Source: Sideroxydans lithotrophicus ES-1 (GTDB taxonomy: Bacteria; Pseudomonadota; Gammaproteobacteria; Burkholderiales; Gallionellaceae). Taken from it: a stretch of DNA of 64,000 bases. A program made the position numbers and the translations under genes. Below the pieces are notes generated by a model. The model did not search any database and had not been told where the DNA came from. It was given only the letters and a program-made list of their open reading frames with translations. Below, piece by piece: positions 27,084 through 36,248 of this stretch (positions within the stretch are counted from its first letter, which is position 1; every line of letters starts with the position of its first letter). The stretch spans positions 546,001 through 610,000 of the forward strand of contig NC_013959.1 of the NCBI RefSeq assembly GCF_000025705.1, given 5' to 3'.

Positions 27084-27106
27084 TTTCAAGAGCGACGCTA
27101 AGGCAG

Positions 27107-27580
27107 TCAGACGCTGCCGAGCATACGGCTGGCGCTGGGCTGATTCGGTTGCCCATCCGCGCCGTATAGCCCGGCTGTGCCTTGTGCCGCACCGTAGAGC
27201 ACGCCGAGCGCCTGCTGGTTGTAGCGCAGCTTGATCTGGATCAGTTCGCCGTTGGTCTGGTTGAGCCGGTATACCTGGGTCGCCAGCTGGCGTGTTTCCT
27301 GCCATGCAGTCAATCCCTGGGGTACATTCCTTTTCAGCCATCCTGCCATGTCGTTTGTCCCGGGCGGCAGGAATCGCTGGCGCGCCTCGGCAAGTGCGGC
27401 AATCTTGTTGGTGAGTTGCACCTTGGCTTCGGCAAGCGGCAACAGCTCTTCTGTGCGCTGGCCGAGCAGGCAACGCTGTTCGTCTTCAAGCAAAACGACG
27501 AATGCCCGCAAAGCAGCGCATTCGTCGTTCAGGTTAGACAGGAACTCTGTCGTGGAGATGTCAGTCTGTTGAGCGGTCAA
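27107..27580 (-). CDS. flgN: Flagellar export chaperone FlgN
   Basis: FlgN is the cytoplasmic chaperone for the hook-filament junction proteins FlgK and FlgL. The 157-residue helical protein has the family core (LEDEQRCLLGQRTEELLPLAEAKVQLTNKIAALAEAR) and the C-terminal NGELIQIKLRYNQQALGVL helix. Its ATG overlaps the flgM stop (ATGA), so it is translated with flgM from the sigma-28 promoter at 27931-27957 and probably also from flgA read-through. Confidence 0.9.
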   Translation of the reverse strand: MTAQQTDISTTEFLSNLNDECAALRAFVVLLEDEQRCLLGQRTEELLPLAEAKVQLTNKIAALAEARQRFLPPGTNDMAGWLKRNVPQGLTAWQETRQLATQVYRLNQTNGELIQIKLRYNQQALGVLYGAAQGTAGLYGADGQPNQPSASRMLGSV

Positions 27581-27894
27581 CGTTTGCTCGCGGTGATCAG
27601 GTCCTGCACCGAGTTGATCAAACGATCGGCCACTATGCCGGAGTTGACCTTGAAGCGTCCCTCGCTGATGGCTTGCTTGATCTCGGTGACCTTCTTGGCA
27701 TCAACCAGCGGCGAACTGGCGATGCTGCTCTCCATACTGCGAAGTTGCGCTGTGGTGGAACCCAGATGCACGCTGGTTCCGCTGTTTTCGGCTGTGCTGT
27801 CCTTATTGTCCGCGCTGCGGGCTGCTGAAGCGCGCGAACCCGTCTCCCCGGCTGCAGGGGTGGGTAAAGGCTTGCTGGTTTTTTCGATCTTCAT
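27577..27894 (-). CDS. flgM: Anti-sigma-28 factor FlgM
   Basis: FlgM binds and inhibits FliA until the hook is complete and is then exported. The 105-residue protein has a disordered Ser/Ala-rich N-terminal half and the conserved C-terminal sigma-binding part (DAKKVTEIKQAISEGRFKVNSGIVADRLINSVQDLI). It is preceded by a near-consensus sigma-28 promoter, giving the usual FliA-FlgM feedback, and lies in the order flgA-flgM-flgN. Confidence 0.94.
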   Translation of the reverse strand: MKIEKTSKPLPTPAAGETGSRASAARSADNKDSTAENSGTSVHLGSTTAQLRSMESSIASSPLVDAKKVTEIKQAISEGRFKVNSGIVADRLINSVQDLITASKR

Positions 27895-27930
27895 TGGGTA
27901 TTCCCCTTCTCACTGGCACGTCTGCTTACT

Positions 27931-27957
27931 ACATCGGCAGCTGATCGATAAACTTTA
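27931..27957 (-). promoter_or_regulatory. sigma-28 (FliA) promoter of flgMN
   Basis: On the minus strand TAAA (27957-27954), 15 bases, then GCCGATGT (27938-27931): seven of eight core positions, with GTTT extending the -35. It is placed between flgA and flgM, with a start near 27924 and a leader of about 30 bases. This is the classic location of the class III flgM promoter. Confidence 0.82.
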
Positions 27958-27981
27958 GGGCATTTATTCAGGTGCGGCGCA

Positions 27982-28698
27982 TTATAGAGGATGAACCTCC
28001 ACGCTGCCATCCGCTGCTGCGGTTCCGATGACGACCTGGCCGGAATACATGCGTACCTGGACGTTCTGGCCTTCCGCTCCATTATTGAGCGCCTGCCCGG
28101 TCGCACTGACGTAAAACCCTGTGTCCTTCACGCGTACCGACGTCGTTTTGCCCTGAATCACGACATAGGGCGCGCGCAGCATGTCCTGGCGCAACACCTG
28201 TCCGGCGCCGATGGGGAATCTGAGTGTCTTGCCGATGGCCTGTTGCGGATCGATGAGGATGCCGGGTTGGCCCAGTTCGCCGTTTTGCAGCCGGAAATCG
28301 CTCGCGCTCAATACCGTGTTCTGTGCCAATGGACGGCTGGCGACCAGCATATCGACCGTGACCTTGATGTCGGCCTGGACGAAGATCGACCAGCCGGGTT
28401 TTTGGCTTCGCCGAAACTCGCCCGGCTCGTTTTCGTTGCAGCTTACGCCGATGCTGGTCTTGCCCAGCAACACCGAGCCGCTGGGCAGGAAGGCGGTGAG
28501 CCTGGCGCAGGCAGGAAGGACGGTGCGGCGATCGATGTCCTCGACCTTGATGCGGATCTTGCCGGGCAGGGTGCGGGTCTGCGCCTGTGCGTAAGCCAGG
28601 GCGACATCCTGTATCCGGGCATGGCTCTCCCTGTCTGCCGCCCAGGCGGACGAGCTGCAGGCAAGGTAGGCGATCAATGCTAAGCGCAGGTATTTCAT
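27982..28698 (-). CDS. flgA: P-ring assembly chaperone FlgA
   Basis: FlgA is a periplasmic chaperone for FlgI. The 238-residue precursor has a Sec signal peptide (about 1-20, ending SSSAWAA), then an SAF-type domain (ASRPLAQNTVLSASDFRLQNGELG), and the C-terminal tail (GKTTSVRVKDTGFYVSATGQALNNGAEGQNVQVR) typical of FlgA. It is divergent from flgB, sharing a 240-base regulatory region, and lies upstream of flgMN. Confidence 0.94.
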   Translation of the reverse strand: MKYLRLALIAYLACSSSAWAADRESHARIQDVALAYAQAQTRTLPGKIRIKVEDIDRRTVLPACARLTAFLPSGSVLLGKTSIGVSCNENEPGEFRRSQKPGWSIFVQADIKVTVDMLVASRPLAQNTVLSASDFRLQNGELGQPGILIDPQQAIGKTLRFPIGAGQVLRQDMLRAPYVVIQGKTTSVRVKDTGFYVSATGQALNNGAEGQNVQVRMYSGQVVIGTAAADGSVEVHPL

Positions 28699-28729
28699 GG
28701 CGATATTGTGGAACCGGATGGTTTTTTTT

Positions 28730-28765
28730 AAAGCGGGAAATAAAACGGGTTTCCACCCTTAATCG
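28730..28765. promoter_or_regulatory. Candidate FlhDC-type operator between flgA and flgB
   Basis: AAAGC-GGG-AAATAAAACG (28730-28747) resembles the FlhD4C2 half-site AAYGS-N2/3-AAATARCG. It is followed by GGGTTTCC and CCTTA. The ACGGG-N3-CC-N2-CCTTA part recurs upstream of fliL at 57073-57089. This is the expected place for class II activation of both flgA and flgB. The fit to the enterobacterial consensus is incomplete. Confidence 0.4.
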
Positions 28766-28938
28766 ATGGATAGGGCAGGACATGCCGTGATTAGTATGCG
28801 AAGCATGAAAAGAGGTAGCGACTGTGACACGGTGTTGCGCAGCAATTGGCGCGGGAACAGTCGCCGCCGGCCCGACTGGATACGTGAGGCCAAAGCTGCC
28901 CGAGATGGGCGGGCAAAGAAGGCTAACAGGAGGCATCA

Positions 28939-29343
28939 ATGAGCAGCAGGATAGATCAGATGTTGCAGTTCCAGCAAACGGCGCTGAATCTGCGCGCTGC
29001 GCGGCAGGAATTGATCGCATCCAACATCGCCAATGCAGACACGCCCAACTACAAGGCCAAAGACATCGACTTTGCCAGTGCGTTGCAAGGCGCGTTGTCG
29101 GGCAGCGGTGAAAAGTTGCAGGTGGCTGTCACTTCGCCACTGCACCTGGCAGGAACGACCGGGGAAAGCGTGATGGGAGCGCCCGTGCTGTACCGCAAGC
29201 CGCTGCAGCCCAGTGCCGACGGCAACACGGTGGACATGGATGTGGAAAGGGCGCAATTCGCCGACAACGCCCTGCGCTATGAGGCGAGCGTGAAATTCAT
29301 CAGCGACGATGTCAAAGATGTGTTGAGCGCACTACAAGGCTAG
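28939..29343 (+). CDS. flgB: Flagellar proximal rod protein FlgB
   Basis: This 134-residue rod subunit has the flagellar basal-body N-terminal motif ([28 protein letters not shown]) and the C-terminal [18 protein letters not shown] helix. AACAGGAGG precedes the ATG. It is first gene of the flgBCDEFGHIJKL run and is exported without a signal peptide by the type III apparatus. Confidence 0.95.
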   Translation: MSSRIDQMLQFQQTALNLRAARQELIASNIANADTPNYKAKDIDFASALQGALSGSGEKLQVAVTSPLHLAGTTGESVMGAPVLYRKPLQPSADGNTVDMDVERAQFADNALRYEASVKFISDDVKDVLSALQG

Positions 29344-29367
29344 ATTTAAAGATAGCCTCACGCTTGC

Positions 29368-29415
29368 CCTTTCTCCCGCTTGCGGGGAAAAGCTGGATAG
29401 GGGGTTCGGGAAAAG
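29368..29415. repeat. Short GC-rich inverted repeat in the flgB-flgC gap
   Basis: TTTCTCCCGCTT followed by GCGGGGAAAAG makes an imperfect hairpin of the type seen as dispersed REP-like intergenic elements. Part of it (TTTCTCCCGCTT) resembles the site before flhB. It pushes flgC 89 bases from flgB. Confidence 0.4.
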
Positions 29416-29432
29416 GTAAAGGAGGAATAGAA

Positions 29433-29837
29433 ATGTCTCTTTTCAATATATTCAATATCGCCGGTTCTGCCATGACGGCACAATCGCAGCGGCTTAACGT
29501 GGTGGCGAGCAATCTGGCCAACGTCGATAGTGCCACCGGACCGGATGGCAAGCCCTACAAGGCCAAACAGGTCGTATTCTCCACCGTGCCGATCACCGGC
29601 CAGGTGGGGGAGGGGGTCAAGGTTGCGGCGGTGGTCGAGGACAATTCGCCGATGAAAACGGTGTACGATCCCAAGAACCCGCTGGCGGATGGGCAGGGTT
29701 ATGTGACCATGCCCAACGTCAACCCGGTCGACGAGATGGTGAACATGATCTCGGCATCGCGTTCGTACCAGAACAACGTGGACGTGTTGAACACGTCCAA
29801 GACCTTGCTGACCAAGACGCTCACCATCGGACAATAA
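29433..29837 (+). CDS. flgC: Flagellar proximal rod protein FlgC
   Basis: This 134-residue rod subunit begins at ATG 29433, preceded by AGGAGGAAT; an upstream in-frame ATG at 29364 lies in the repeat and lacks a ribosome site. It has the N-terminal motif ([25 protein letters not shown]) and the C-terminal [34 protein letters not shown]. It forms the proximal rod with FlgB and FlgF. Confidence 0.95.
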   Translation: MSLFNIFNIAGSAMTAQSQRLNVVASNLANVDSATGPDGKPYKAKQVVFSTVPITGQVGEGVKVAAVVEDNSPMKTVYDPKNPLADGQGYVTMPNVNPVDEMVNMISASRSYQNNVDVLNTSKTLLTKTLTIGQ

Positions 29838-29849
29838 AGGAGACATGAC

Positions 29850-30512
29850 ATGACCACCCCCGTACAGAGCAGCACATCAGCTGCGGCCGCGGCAGCCACT
29901 GCGGCGACCTCTTCGCAACTCGGTGCGACCCAGGATCGATTCCTGACGCTGCTGGTGACGCAGCTGAAGAACCAGGATCCGCTCAATCCGATGGACAACG
30001 CGCAAGTCACCTCGCAGATGGCGCAACTATCCACGGTGAGCGGCATCAATCAACTGAACTCCACGGTGCAGGCGCTGAGCGCCAGCATGGCGACGTCGCA
30101 GTCATTGCAGGCGACTTCGATGATCGGGCATGCCGCATTGGTTCCGGGCGCCCAGATCGATCTGCTGAAAGGGCAATCCGATGCGGCGGTGGAATTGGCC
30201 CAACCGGCGGATAACGTCACGGTGACGATAACGGATGCCAAGGGCAATGTCGTGCGCACTTTGCCGCTCGGGCAGCAAAGTGCCGCAGGCGTCGTCAATT
30301 TCCAGTGGGACGGCAAAGACAATACCGGCGCGACAGTGGCCGATGGCAGTTACAAGTTCAGCGCCAACGCGGTGCTGGGTGGTACCAACAGCAGCCCGAC
30401 GACGCTGTCTTATGGTCTGGTCAACAACGTATCGCTGACCTCGGGTGGTGTCACGCTGGGTATGGGTACGCTCGGCAATGTGGGGCTGAGTGCAGTTCGC
30501 CAGGTTTTGTGA
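29850..30512 (+). CDS. flgD: Hook assembly capping scaffold FlgD
   Basis: FlgD caps the growing hook. The 220-residue product has the N-terminal FLTLLVTQLKNQDPLNPMDNAQVTSQMAQLSTVSGINQLN segment, the Ig-like/tudor middle with PADNVTVTITDAKGNVVRTL and NFQWDGKDNTGATVADGSY, and a C-terminal beta segment. It starts 12 bases after flgC with AAAGGAG. Confidence 0.95.
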   Translation: MTTPVQSSTSAAAAAATAATSSQLGATQDRFLTLLVTQLKNQDPLNPMDNAQVTSQMAQLSTVSGINQLNSTVQALSASMATSQSLQATSMIGHAALVPGAQIDLLKGQSDAAVELAQPADNVTVTITDAKGNVVRTLPLGQQSAAGVVNFQWDGKDNTGATVADGSYKFSANAVLGGTNSSPTTLSYGLVNNVSLTSGGVTLGMGTLGNVGLSAVRQVL

Positions 30513-30559
30513 TGCGCATCAGTTTCAGTACATGTGATCGATTTTAACAGGAGGTTGTC

Positions 30560-31777
30560 ATGGGTTTTCAACAAGGTCTGAGTGGTCTGAATGCCGCATC
30601 CAAGAGTCTGGATGTGATCGGCAACAACGTTGCCAACGCCAGTACGGTCGGTTTCAAACAGTCGCAGGCGCAATTCGCCGACGTCTATGCCAGTTCGATG
30701 GCCGGCTCCAGCGGAGGGCAGGCGGGTATCGGCACGCGCGTGGCGACCGTGGCGCAGCAATTCACCCAAGGCAATATCACGACCACCAACAATTCGCTGG
30801 ATATGGCCGTGAGTGGCAGCGGCTTCTTCCGTATGGACAACAACGGTTCGATCACTTTTTCCAGAAACGGGCAGTTCCAGCTGGACAAGAACGGCTTCAT
30901 CGTCAACAGCCAGGGCTACAAACTGACGGGATTTTTGCCGAATGCGGCAGGCGCCATCGTGGCGACCACGCCTGCAGATATCCAGGTTTCCACCGCTGAC
31001 CTGTTGCCCAAGGCGACCGCGAATGTCACCGCAGGTCTCAACCTGGATGCACGCTCGACCGTACCGGCGATCGCCCCGTTCGATCCGAACAATCCCGCCA
31101 CCTTCAATAACTCCACTTCTTCGACGATCTATGACAGCCTGGGCGGGCCTCACGTCGCTTCGCTGTATTTCGTCAAGACGGCAACAAACGCCTGGAGCTC
31201 CTATCTTACCGTGGATGGGACCCAGGTCGGAGCGGGCGCGTTGACAGCGATGACCTTCAGCTCCAGCGGCGTATTGACTGCGCCGGCGGGAGCAGTGACT
31301 TCGGCAGCGTTCACTCCCGCAGGCGGCGGTGCGGCGCAGACATTGAGCATCAATTTTTCCGGCACCTCGCAATTCGGCAGCACCTTCGGGGTGAACTCGC
31401 TCAGCCAGGACGGGTATACATCAGGGCATATGACCGGCTTCAGTACCGGCTCGGACGGCATCGTCACCGGTCGCTACTCCAACGGACAGACCAAGACGCT
31501 GGCGCAAGTCGTGCTGGCCAATTTCAGCAACGCCCAGGGTTTGCAGCCTCTCGGCAACAACCAGTGGGTCGAGACCTCGACTTCGGGTACGCCGCTGGTG
31601 GGAGCCCCGGGTTCGGCCAGCCTGGGCGTGTTGCAGACCTCGGCAGTGGAAGACTCGAACGTGGACCTGACTGCCGAGCTGGTGAACATGATCACCGCGC
31701 AGCGTGTGTACCAGGCCAACGCGCAGACGATCAAGACGCAGGACCAGGTGCTGCAGACGATCGTCAACCTGCGCTAA
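30560..31777 (+). CDS. flgE: Flagellar hook protein FlgE
   Basis: FlgE is the structural subunit of the hook. The 405-residue product has N-terminal GLSGLNAASKSLDVIGNNVANASTVGFKQSQAQFADVY, a FlgE D2-type middle (about 165-290) and C-terminal SAVEDSNVDLTAELVNMITAQRVYQANAQTIKTQDQVLQTIVNLR. AGGAGG lies 6 bases before the ATG. Length is normal for the family. Confidence 0.96.
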   Translation: MGFQQGLSGLNAASKSLDVIGNNVANASTVGFKQSQAQFADVYASSMAGSSGGQAGIGTRVATVAQQFTQGNITTTNNSLDMAVSGSGFFRMDNNGSITFSRNGQFQLDKNGFIVNSQGYKLTGFLPNAAGAIVATTPADIQVSTADLLPKATANVTAGLNLDARSTVPAIAPFDPNNPATFNNSTSSTIYDSLGGPHVASLYFVKTATNAWSSYLTVDGTQVGAGALTAMTFSSSGVLTAPAGAVTSAAFTPAGGGAAQTLSINFSGTSQFGSTFGVNSLSQDGYTSGHMTGFSTGSDGIVTGRYSNGQTKTLAQVVLANFSNAQGLQPLGNNQWVETSTSGTPLVGAPGSASLGVLQTSAVEDSNVDLTAELVNMITAQRVYQANAQTIKTQDQVLQTIVNLR

Positions 31778-31801
31778 ACGATCTGAAGCGAGGAGCGTGA
31801 C

Positions 31802-32545
31802 ATGGACAGATTGATCTACACCGCGATGACAGGTGCTTCGCACACCCTGCAGCAGCAGGCGTCGGTGTCGCAGAACCTGGCCAACATCAACACTCCGGGA
31901 TTTCGCGCCAGCATAGATGCGTTCCGTAGCGTGCCGCTGGTGGGCGAAGGTCTGCCTACGCGCACCTTTGTGGTCGATTCGACGGCCGGTGCGGATTTCA
32001 CTCCGGGCGTGATCCAGTCTACCGGGCGTTCGCTCGACGTGGCTGTCGATGGCAAAGGCTGGATCGCTGTGCAGGATGCCAACGGCAACGAGGCTTATAC
32101 CCGCAACGGCAGTTTCCAGGTGCTGCCCAATGGCATCCTGCAGACGAACAGCGGGCTCAACGTGATGGGCGACTCCGGACCGATCACCATCCCGCCGGAT
32201 ACGGAAGTCTCCATCGCCAAGGACGGCACCATCTCGACCGTGCCGACCACCAACCAGAAGAACGGCGTGGTGGTGGTCGGGCGCCTCAAACTGACCAACC
32301 CGCCCGAAGACCAGCTGGTGCGGGGTGAGGATGCCCTGTTCCGCATGAAGGACGGCAATCCCGCCGACGCCGATGCCAAGGTGACAGTGGTGTCGGGCAG
32401 CCTGGAAAGCAGCAACGTGAACATGGTGGAGTCGATGGTCAACATGATCTCGCTGGCTCGCCAGTTCGACCAGCAGATGAAGCTTTTGCAAACGGCGGAC
32501 GACAACGCCAAACAAGCCAGCAGCGTGCTTAGCGTCACTGGCTGA
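31802..32545 (+). CDS. flgF: Flagellar proximal rod protein FlgF
   Basis: This 247-residue rod protein has MDRLIYTAMTGASHTLQQQASVSQNLANINTPGFRA at the N-terminus and ESSNVNMVESMVNMISLARQFDQQMKLLQTADDNA at the C-terminus, both hallmarks of FlgF. It lies between flgE (25 bases) and flgG (21 bases). Confidence 0.95.
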   Translation: MDRLIYTAMTGASHTLQQQASVSQNLANINTPGFRASIDAFRSVPLVGEGLPTRTFVVDSTAGADFTPGVIQSTGRSLDVAVDGKGWIAVQDANGNEAYTRNGSFQVLPNGILQTNSGLNVMGDSGPITIPPDTEVSIAKDGTISTVPTTNQKNGVVVVGRLKLTNPPEDQLVRGEDALFRMKDGNPADADAKVTVVSGSLESSNVNMVESMVNMISLARQFDQQMKLLQTADDNAKQASSVLSVTG

Positions 32546-32566
32546 TTACTTGAAAGGACAATTGCC

Positions 32567-33349
32567 ATGATACGTTCCCTGTGGATATCCAAGACCGGCC
32601 TGGAAGCGCAACAGACGCAGATGGACGTGATCTCCAACAACCTCGCCAACGTCAGCACCAACGGTTTCAAGCGTTCGCGCGCGGTGTTCGAGGATCTGCT
32701 GTACCAGAATCTGCGCCAGCCCGGCGCCCAGTCGTCGCAGCAGACGCAGATTCCTTCCGGATTACAGATCGGTACCGGTGTGCGGCCGGTCGCCACCGAG
32801 CGCATCCACACTCAGGGCAATCTGCAGCAGACCAGCAACCAGCTGGATGTGGCGATCCAGGGGGCCGGTTTCTTCCAGGTGCTGATGCCGGACGGCACGA
32901 CTGCCTATACCCGCGATGGTTCTTTCCAGACCGACAGCCAGGGACAGATCGTGACTTCAAACGGTTTTGTGGTGCAGCCTGCGATCACCATCCCGGCCAA
33001 TGCCACCACCGTCACCATCGGCCAGGATGGCGTGGTCACGGTCACCCAGCCGGGCGCAACCGCACCGGTGCAGGTCGGCAGCATGCAGCTGGCGACGTTC
33101 ATCAACCCGACCGGGCTGGAGAGTATGGGGCAGAACATGTATCTGGAGACGGCTTCCTCGGGCACGCCCAGCACCAACGTGCCAGGTACCAACGGTACCG
33201 GTTCGATAAGCCAGGGTTATGTTGAGACCTCCAACGTGAATGTGGTGGAAGAACTGGTGAACATGATCCAGACACAGCGCGCTTATGAGATCAACTCCAA
33301 GGCCATCACGGTCTCGGATCAGATGCTGCAGAAGCTGGCACAGATGTGA
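32567..33349 (+). CDS. flgG: Flagellar distal rod protein FlgG
   Basis: This 260-residue distal rod subunit is very well conserved: [48 protein letters not shown] at the start and [41 protein letters not shown] at the end. Its length matches the family exactly. It starts with AAAGGA upstream and is followed by flgH after 12 bases. Confidence 0.97.
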   Translation: MIRSLWISKTGLEAQQTQMDVISNNLANVSTNGFKRSRAVFEDLLYQNLRQPGAQSSQQTQIPSGLQIGTGVRPVATERIHTQGNLQQTSNQLDVAIQGAGFFQVLMPDGTTAYTRDGSFQTDSQGQIVTSNGFVVQPAITIPANATTVTIGQDGVVTVTQPGATAPVQVGSMQLATFINPTGLESMGQNMYLETASSGTPSTNVPGTNGTGSISQGYVETSNVNVVEELVNMIQTQRAYEINSKAITVSDQMLQKLAQM

Positions 33350-33361
33350 GTGAGGCGGATC

Positions 33362-34033
33362 ATGCGTAATACATTCGGATCGCTGTGGTTGCTGGCGCTG
33401 GCATCGTCGCTGACTGCATGCGTGCCTTCCACCAGCATCAAGCAACCGTTGACCGCGCTTCCCGAGCCTAAGCCGAAGGTCGAAGCGGTCGGCAACGGAG
33501 CCATATTCCAGGCCGGAATGAACGAACGCCCGATGTTCGAGGACAGGCGCGCCCGCAACGTCGGCGATGTGCTGACTATCAACATCGTTGAGACGACAGC
33601 GGCATCGGGCAAGTCCGGCCATGACGATACCAATACCGGCAGTCTCGCCTTGACCACACCGGCGATCACCGCCGGCGGGGTCGGAAAGAACACCTCCTTT
33701 GGTGCGACGGGCAGCAGCAGCGTCAAGTCGGGTAGCGCCAGCGACAGCTCGGGCAGCAATACCTTCTCCGGTGCGATCACGGTGACGGTGACCGAGGTGC
33801 TCCCCAATGGCAACCTGCGCGTAGCGGGCGAGAAACAGGTGGCGATCAAACTTTCCGAGGAGTATGTGCGTTTCTCCGGCGTGGTGAATCCGGCCACCAT
33901 AAGCGGAACCAATACGGTGCAATCGACGCAAGTGGCGGATGTGCATGTCGAGTACAAGGGGGCGAACAACATCGATACGGCAGCGGTGATCAGCATGTTC
34001 AACCGCATCTTCTACTCGGTGTTGCCGTTCTAG
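33362..34033 (+). CDS. flgH: Flagellar L-ring lipoprotein FlgH
   Basis: FlgH forms the outer-membrane L ring. The 223-residue precursor has a lipoprotein signal (MRNTFGSLWLLALASSLTAC, lipobox LTAC with Cys20) and the conserved LFEDRRARNVGDVLTINIVETT-type core, then VLPNGNLRVAGEKQVAI and SGVVNP. ATG 33362 has GAGGCGG upstream; a GTG at 33350 overlaps the flgG stop and would precede the signal peptide awkwardly. Confidence 0.95.
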   Translation: MRNTFGSLWLLALASSLTACVPSTSIKQPLTALPEPKPKVEAVGNGAIFQAGMNERPMFEDRRARNVGDVLTINIVETTAASGKSGHDDTNTGSLALTTPAITAGGVGKNTSFGATGSSSVKSGSASDSSGSNTFSGAITVTVTEVLPNGNLRVAGEKQVAIKLSEEYVRFSGVVNPATISGTNTVQSTQVADVHVEYKGANNIDTAAVISMFNRIFYSVLPF

Positions 34034-34080
34034 CGATCATGGCACAGGGTAAACAAATGAACTTTACCATGTTCGCTCCC

Positions 34081-34118
34081 TCACCCCCGTTCCCCCTCTC
34101 CCGGAGGGCGAGGGGTAC
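34081..34118. repeat. C/G-rich inverted repeat between flgH and flgI
   Basis: The 127-base flgH-flgI gap contains CCCCCTCTCCC and GGAGGGCGAGGGG, an imperfect GC-rich palindrome of REP-like appearance. It does not have a T-tail. It may stabilise the upstream mRNA end but has no evident protein-coding role. Confidence 0.4.
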
Positions 34119-34160
34119 GGTCGGTCGCCATGCGGGATGTATATTTTTCGGGGTGGGATC

Positions 34161-35303
34161 ATGAAAATCAGATCGTTAGCTTTTGCGTTGTTGATGCTCG
34201 TTTCCCTGAGCGCGGCAGCCGAGCGCATCAAGGACCTGGCCACGGTGCTGGGCGTGCGCGAGAACCAATTGATCGGCTACGGGCTGGTGGTCGGACTGGA
34301 CGGCAGCGGCGACCAGACGACACAGACTCCGTTCACGGTGCAGAGCATCGTCACCATGCTGTCGCAGATGGGCATCACGCTCCCGCCGGGTACCAGCCTG
34401 CAGCTGAAGAACGTCGCTGCCGTGACGGTGACGGCTTCATTGCCGCCGTTCTCGCGCCCCGGCCAGACTATCGACGTCACCGTATCCTCCATTGGTAACG
34501 CCAAGAGCCTGCGCGGCGGCACACTGCTGATGACCCCGCTGAAAGGCGCCGATGGGCAGGTCTATGCGATGGCCCAGGGCAATATGCTGGTGAGCGGTGC
34601 GGGCGCGGCGGCAGGCGGTTCCAAGACGGTGGTCAATCACCTGGATGTGGGGCGCATCCCCGGCGGTGCGACGGTGGAGCGTTCGGTGCCGACGGCGTTG
34701 GGGCAGGGCGACTACATCTATCTCGAATTGAATACGGCCGATTTCACCACGGCGACACGCCTGGCGGATGTCATCAACCATGAGGTGTTGCCGGTGCAGG
34801 ACATTACGGCCGCCGCTTCCGGCGTGGTGCCGGCAACGGTGCCAGCCGCGGCACCGGTCGATGCGCGCACCATCCAGGTCAAGGCACCGGAGGGAAGTGC
34901 TCGCGTGGCATTCATCTCGCGCATCGAGAATCTGGAAGTCAATGCGGCAGCGGGTAGCGCCAAGGTCATCATCAACGCGCGCACCGGCTCGGTGGTGATG
35001 AACCAGCATGTCTCGCTGGACGACTGCGCGGTGGCGCACGGCAACCTCACCGTGGTGATCAATTCGGAGAACACGGTCAGCCAGCCTGCGCCGCTATCGC
35101 AGGGGCAGACCGCGGGCGTGAGCAATGCCAGTATCGAGATCAAGGCGGACAAGGGCAACCTGCTGCATCTGAAAAGCGGCGTGGACCTGAATGACGTGGT
35201 CAAGGCGCTCAACTCCATCGGTGCGACGCCGCAGGACATGCTGGCGATCCTGCAGGCGATGAAAGCTGCAGGCGCGTTGCGTGCCGAGCTTGAGGTGATC
35301 TAG
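34161..35303 (+). CDS. flgI: Flagellar P-ring protein FlgI
   Basis: FlgI forms the periplasmic P ring around the rod. The 380-residue precursor has a signal peptide ([20 protein letters not shown]) and the mature start [33 protein letters not shown], with the conserved [15 protein letters not shown] and the C-terminal [42 protein letters not shown] 34161 is chosen over 34137 because it begins the signal peptide. FlgA encoded at 27982 is its assembly chaperone. Confidence 0.96.
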   Translation: MKIRSLAFALLMLVSLSAAAERIKDLATVLGVRENQLIGYGLVVGLDGSGDQTTQTPFTVQSIVTMLSQMGITLPPGTSLQLKNVAAVTVTASLPPFSRPGQTIDVTVSSIGNAKSLRGGTLLMTPLKGADGQVYAMAQGNMLVSGAGAAAGGSKTVVNHLDVGRIPGGATVERSVPTALGQGDYIYLELNTADFTTATRLADVINHEVLPVQDITAAASGVVPATVPAAAPVDARTIQVKAPEGSARVAFISRIENLEVNAAAGSAKVIINARTGSVVMNQHVSLDDCAVAHGNLTVVINSENTVSQPAPLSQGQTAGVSNASIEIKADKGNLLHLKSGVDLNDVVKALNSIGATPQDMLAILQAMKAAGALRAELEVI

Positions 35304-35314
35304 GGTCTCCGGCC

Positions 35315-36184
35315 ATGACGATCTCGGGGACAGACTTCGGCAACTTGGCCATCGACAGCCAGAGTCTGGACAAGCTGCGCCTGCAAGCCAAACAAACGCC
35401 TGACAAGGCGCTGAAAGCCGCAGCGCAGCAATTCGAGACGGTGTTCCTGAACATGATGCTCAAGAGCATGCGCGAAGCGACTCCGCAAGACGGGGAGTTC
35501 GATAGCGAGCAGACCAGGATGTTCACCGGCATGCTCGACCAGCAGCTGGCGCAGAGCATGGCGTCGCGCGGTATAGGACTGGCGGACATCATGGTGGAGC
35601 AGCTCAGCCGCAACCAGCAGAAACCAGTACCGAGTGCTGAGTTCCGAGTAGCCGGCGCGGAGCACTCGGTACACAGTACTCAGCGCTCAGCACTCAGCAC
35701 TGCCATCCCTTCCGCCTACAAACCCGATGTGCAGCAGGCTTTCGTCGACAGACTGAAGGCGCCCGCCGAGCAGGTCAGTCGTGCCACGGGCATACCTGCG
35801 CACCTCATACTCGGACAAGCAGCGCTGGAAAGCGGCTGGGGCAAGCGCGAGATCAAAATGGCGGACGGTAGCAGCAGTCACAACCTGTTCGGCATCAAGG
35901 CGGGCAAGGACTGGAACGGCAAGGTGGCGGCGGTGACCACGACCGAATACCACAACGGGGTGGCGAAGCAACAGGTGGAACGCTTCCGCGCATATGACTC
36001 ATACGCCGAGTCGTTCCAGGATTACGCCAGACTGCTGGGCGACAACTCGCGTTACGCGGGAGTGGTGGGGCAGGGAGATGCCAAGGCGTTTGCGCAGGGT
36101 TTGCAGCAAGCCGGATATGCCACCGATCCCCATTATGCAGACAAGTTGGCAGGCGTGATTGGCAGTATCAAGGTGCGAGCCTAA
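35315..36184 (+). CDS. flgJ: Flagellar rod-capping muramidase FlgJ with in-frame repeat insertion
   Basis: FlgJ caps the growing rod and digests peptidoglycan. The 289-residue product has the rod-binding domain (about 20-100; KALKAAAQQFETVFLNMMLKSMREATP) and a glucosaminidase/muramidase domain (about 140-289; ILGQAALESGWGKREI with the catalytic Glu, NLFGIKAG). The linker at about residues 103-130 is encoded by the CTCAGTACTC-type repeat also found before cheA, with 12-bp inverted arms, and it keeps the frame. The TAA stop is part of the flgK sigma-28 promoter. Confidence 0.94.
   Translation: MTISGTDFGNLAIDSQSLDKLRLQAKQTPDKALKAAAQQFETVFLNMMLKSMREATPQDGEFDSEQTRMFTGMLDQQLAQSMASRGIGLADIMVEQLSRNQQKPVPSAEFRVAGAEHSVHSTQRSALSTAIPSAYKPDVQQAFVDRLKAPAEQVSRATGIPAHLILGQAALESGWGKREIKMADGSSSHNLFGIKAGKDWNGKVAAVTTTEYHNGVAKQQVERFRAYDSYAESFQDYARLLGDNSRYAGVVGQGDAKAFAQGLQQAGYATDPHYADKLAGVIGSIKVRA
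35626..35701. repeat. Dispersed repeat inserted in frame in flgJ
   Basis: The repeat is bounded by the perfect inverted arms GTACCGAGTGCT (35627-35638) and AGCACTCGGTAC (35661-35672), followed by several copies of CTCAGCACT/CAGTACTCAG. AGTGCTGAGTTCCGA (35633-35647) is identical to 14633-14647 upstream of cheA. It encodes the low-conservation linker of FlgJ and appears tolerated because its length keeps the frame. Confidence 0.7.
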
Positions 36185-36208
36185 AGTTTCCCGATTACGT
36201 GCCGATAG
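36182..36208 (+). promoter_or_regulatory. sigma-28 (FliA) promoter of flgKL
   Basis: TAAA (36182-36185) is the flgJ stop plus one base, followed by 15 bases and GCCGATAG (36201-36208), seven of eight to consensus, with GTTT extending the -35. Start near 36215, giving a short leader of about 34 bases. It gives the hook-filament junction genes a late-class promoter in addition to operon read-through. Confidence 0.82.
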
Positions 36209-36248
36209 CCAAGCCAGTGATGTTGAATAACGGTAAAAGGGTCCAATC

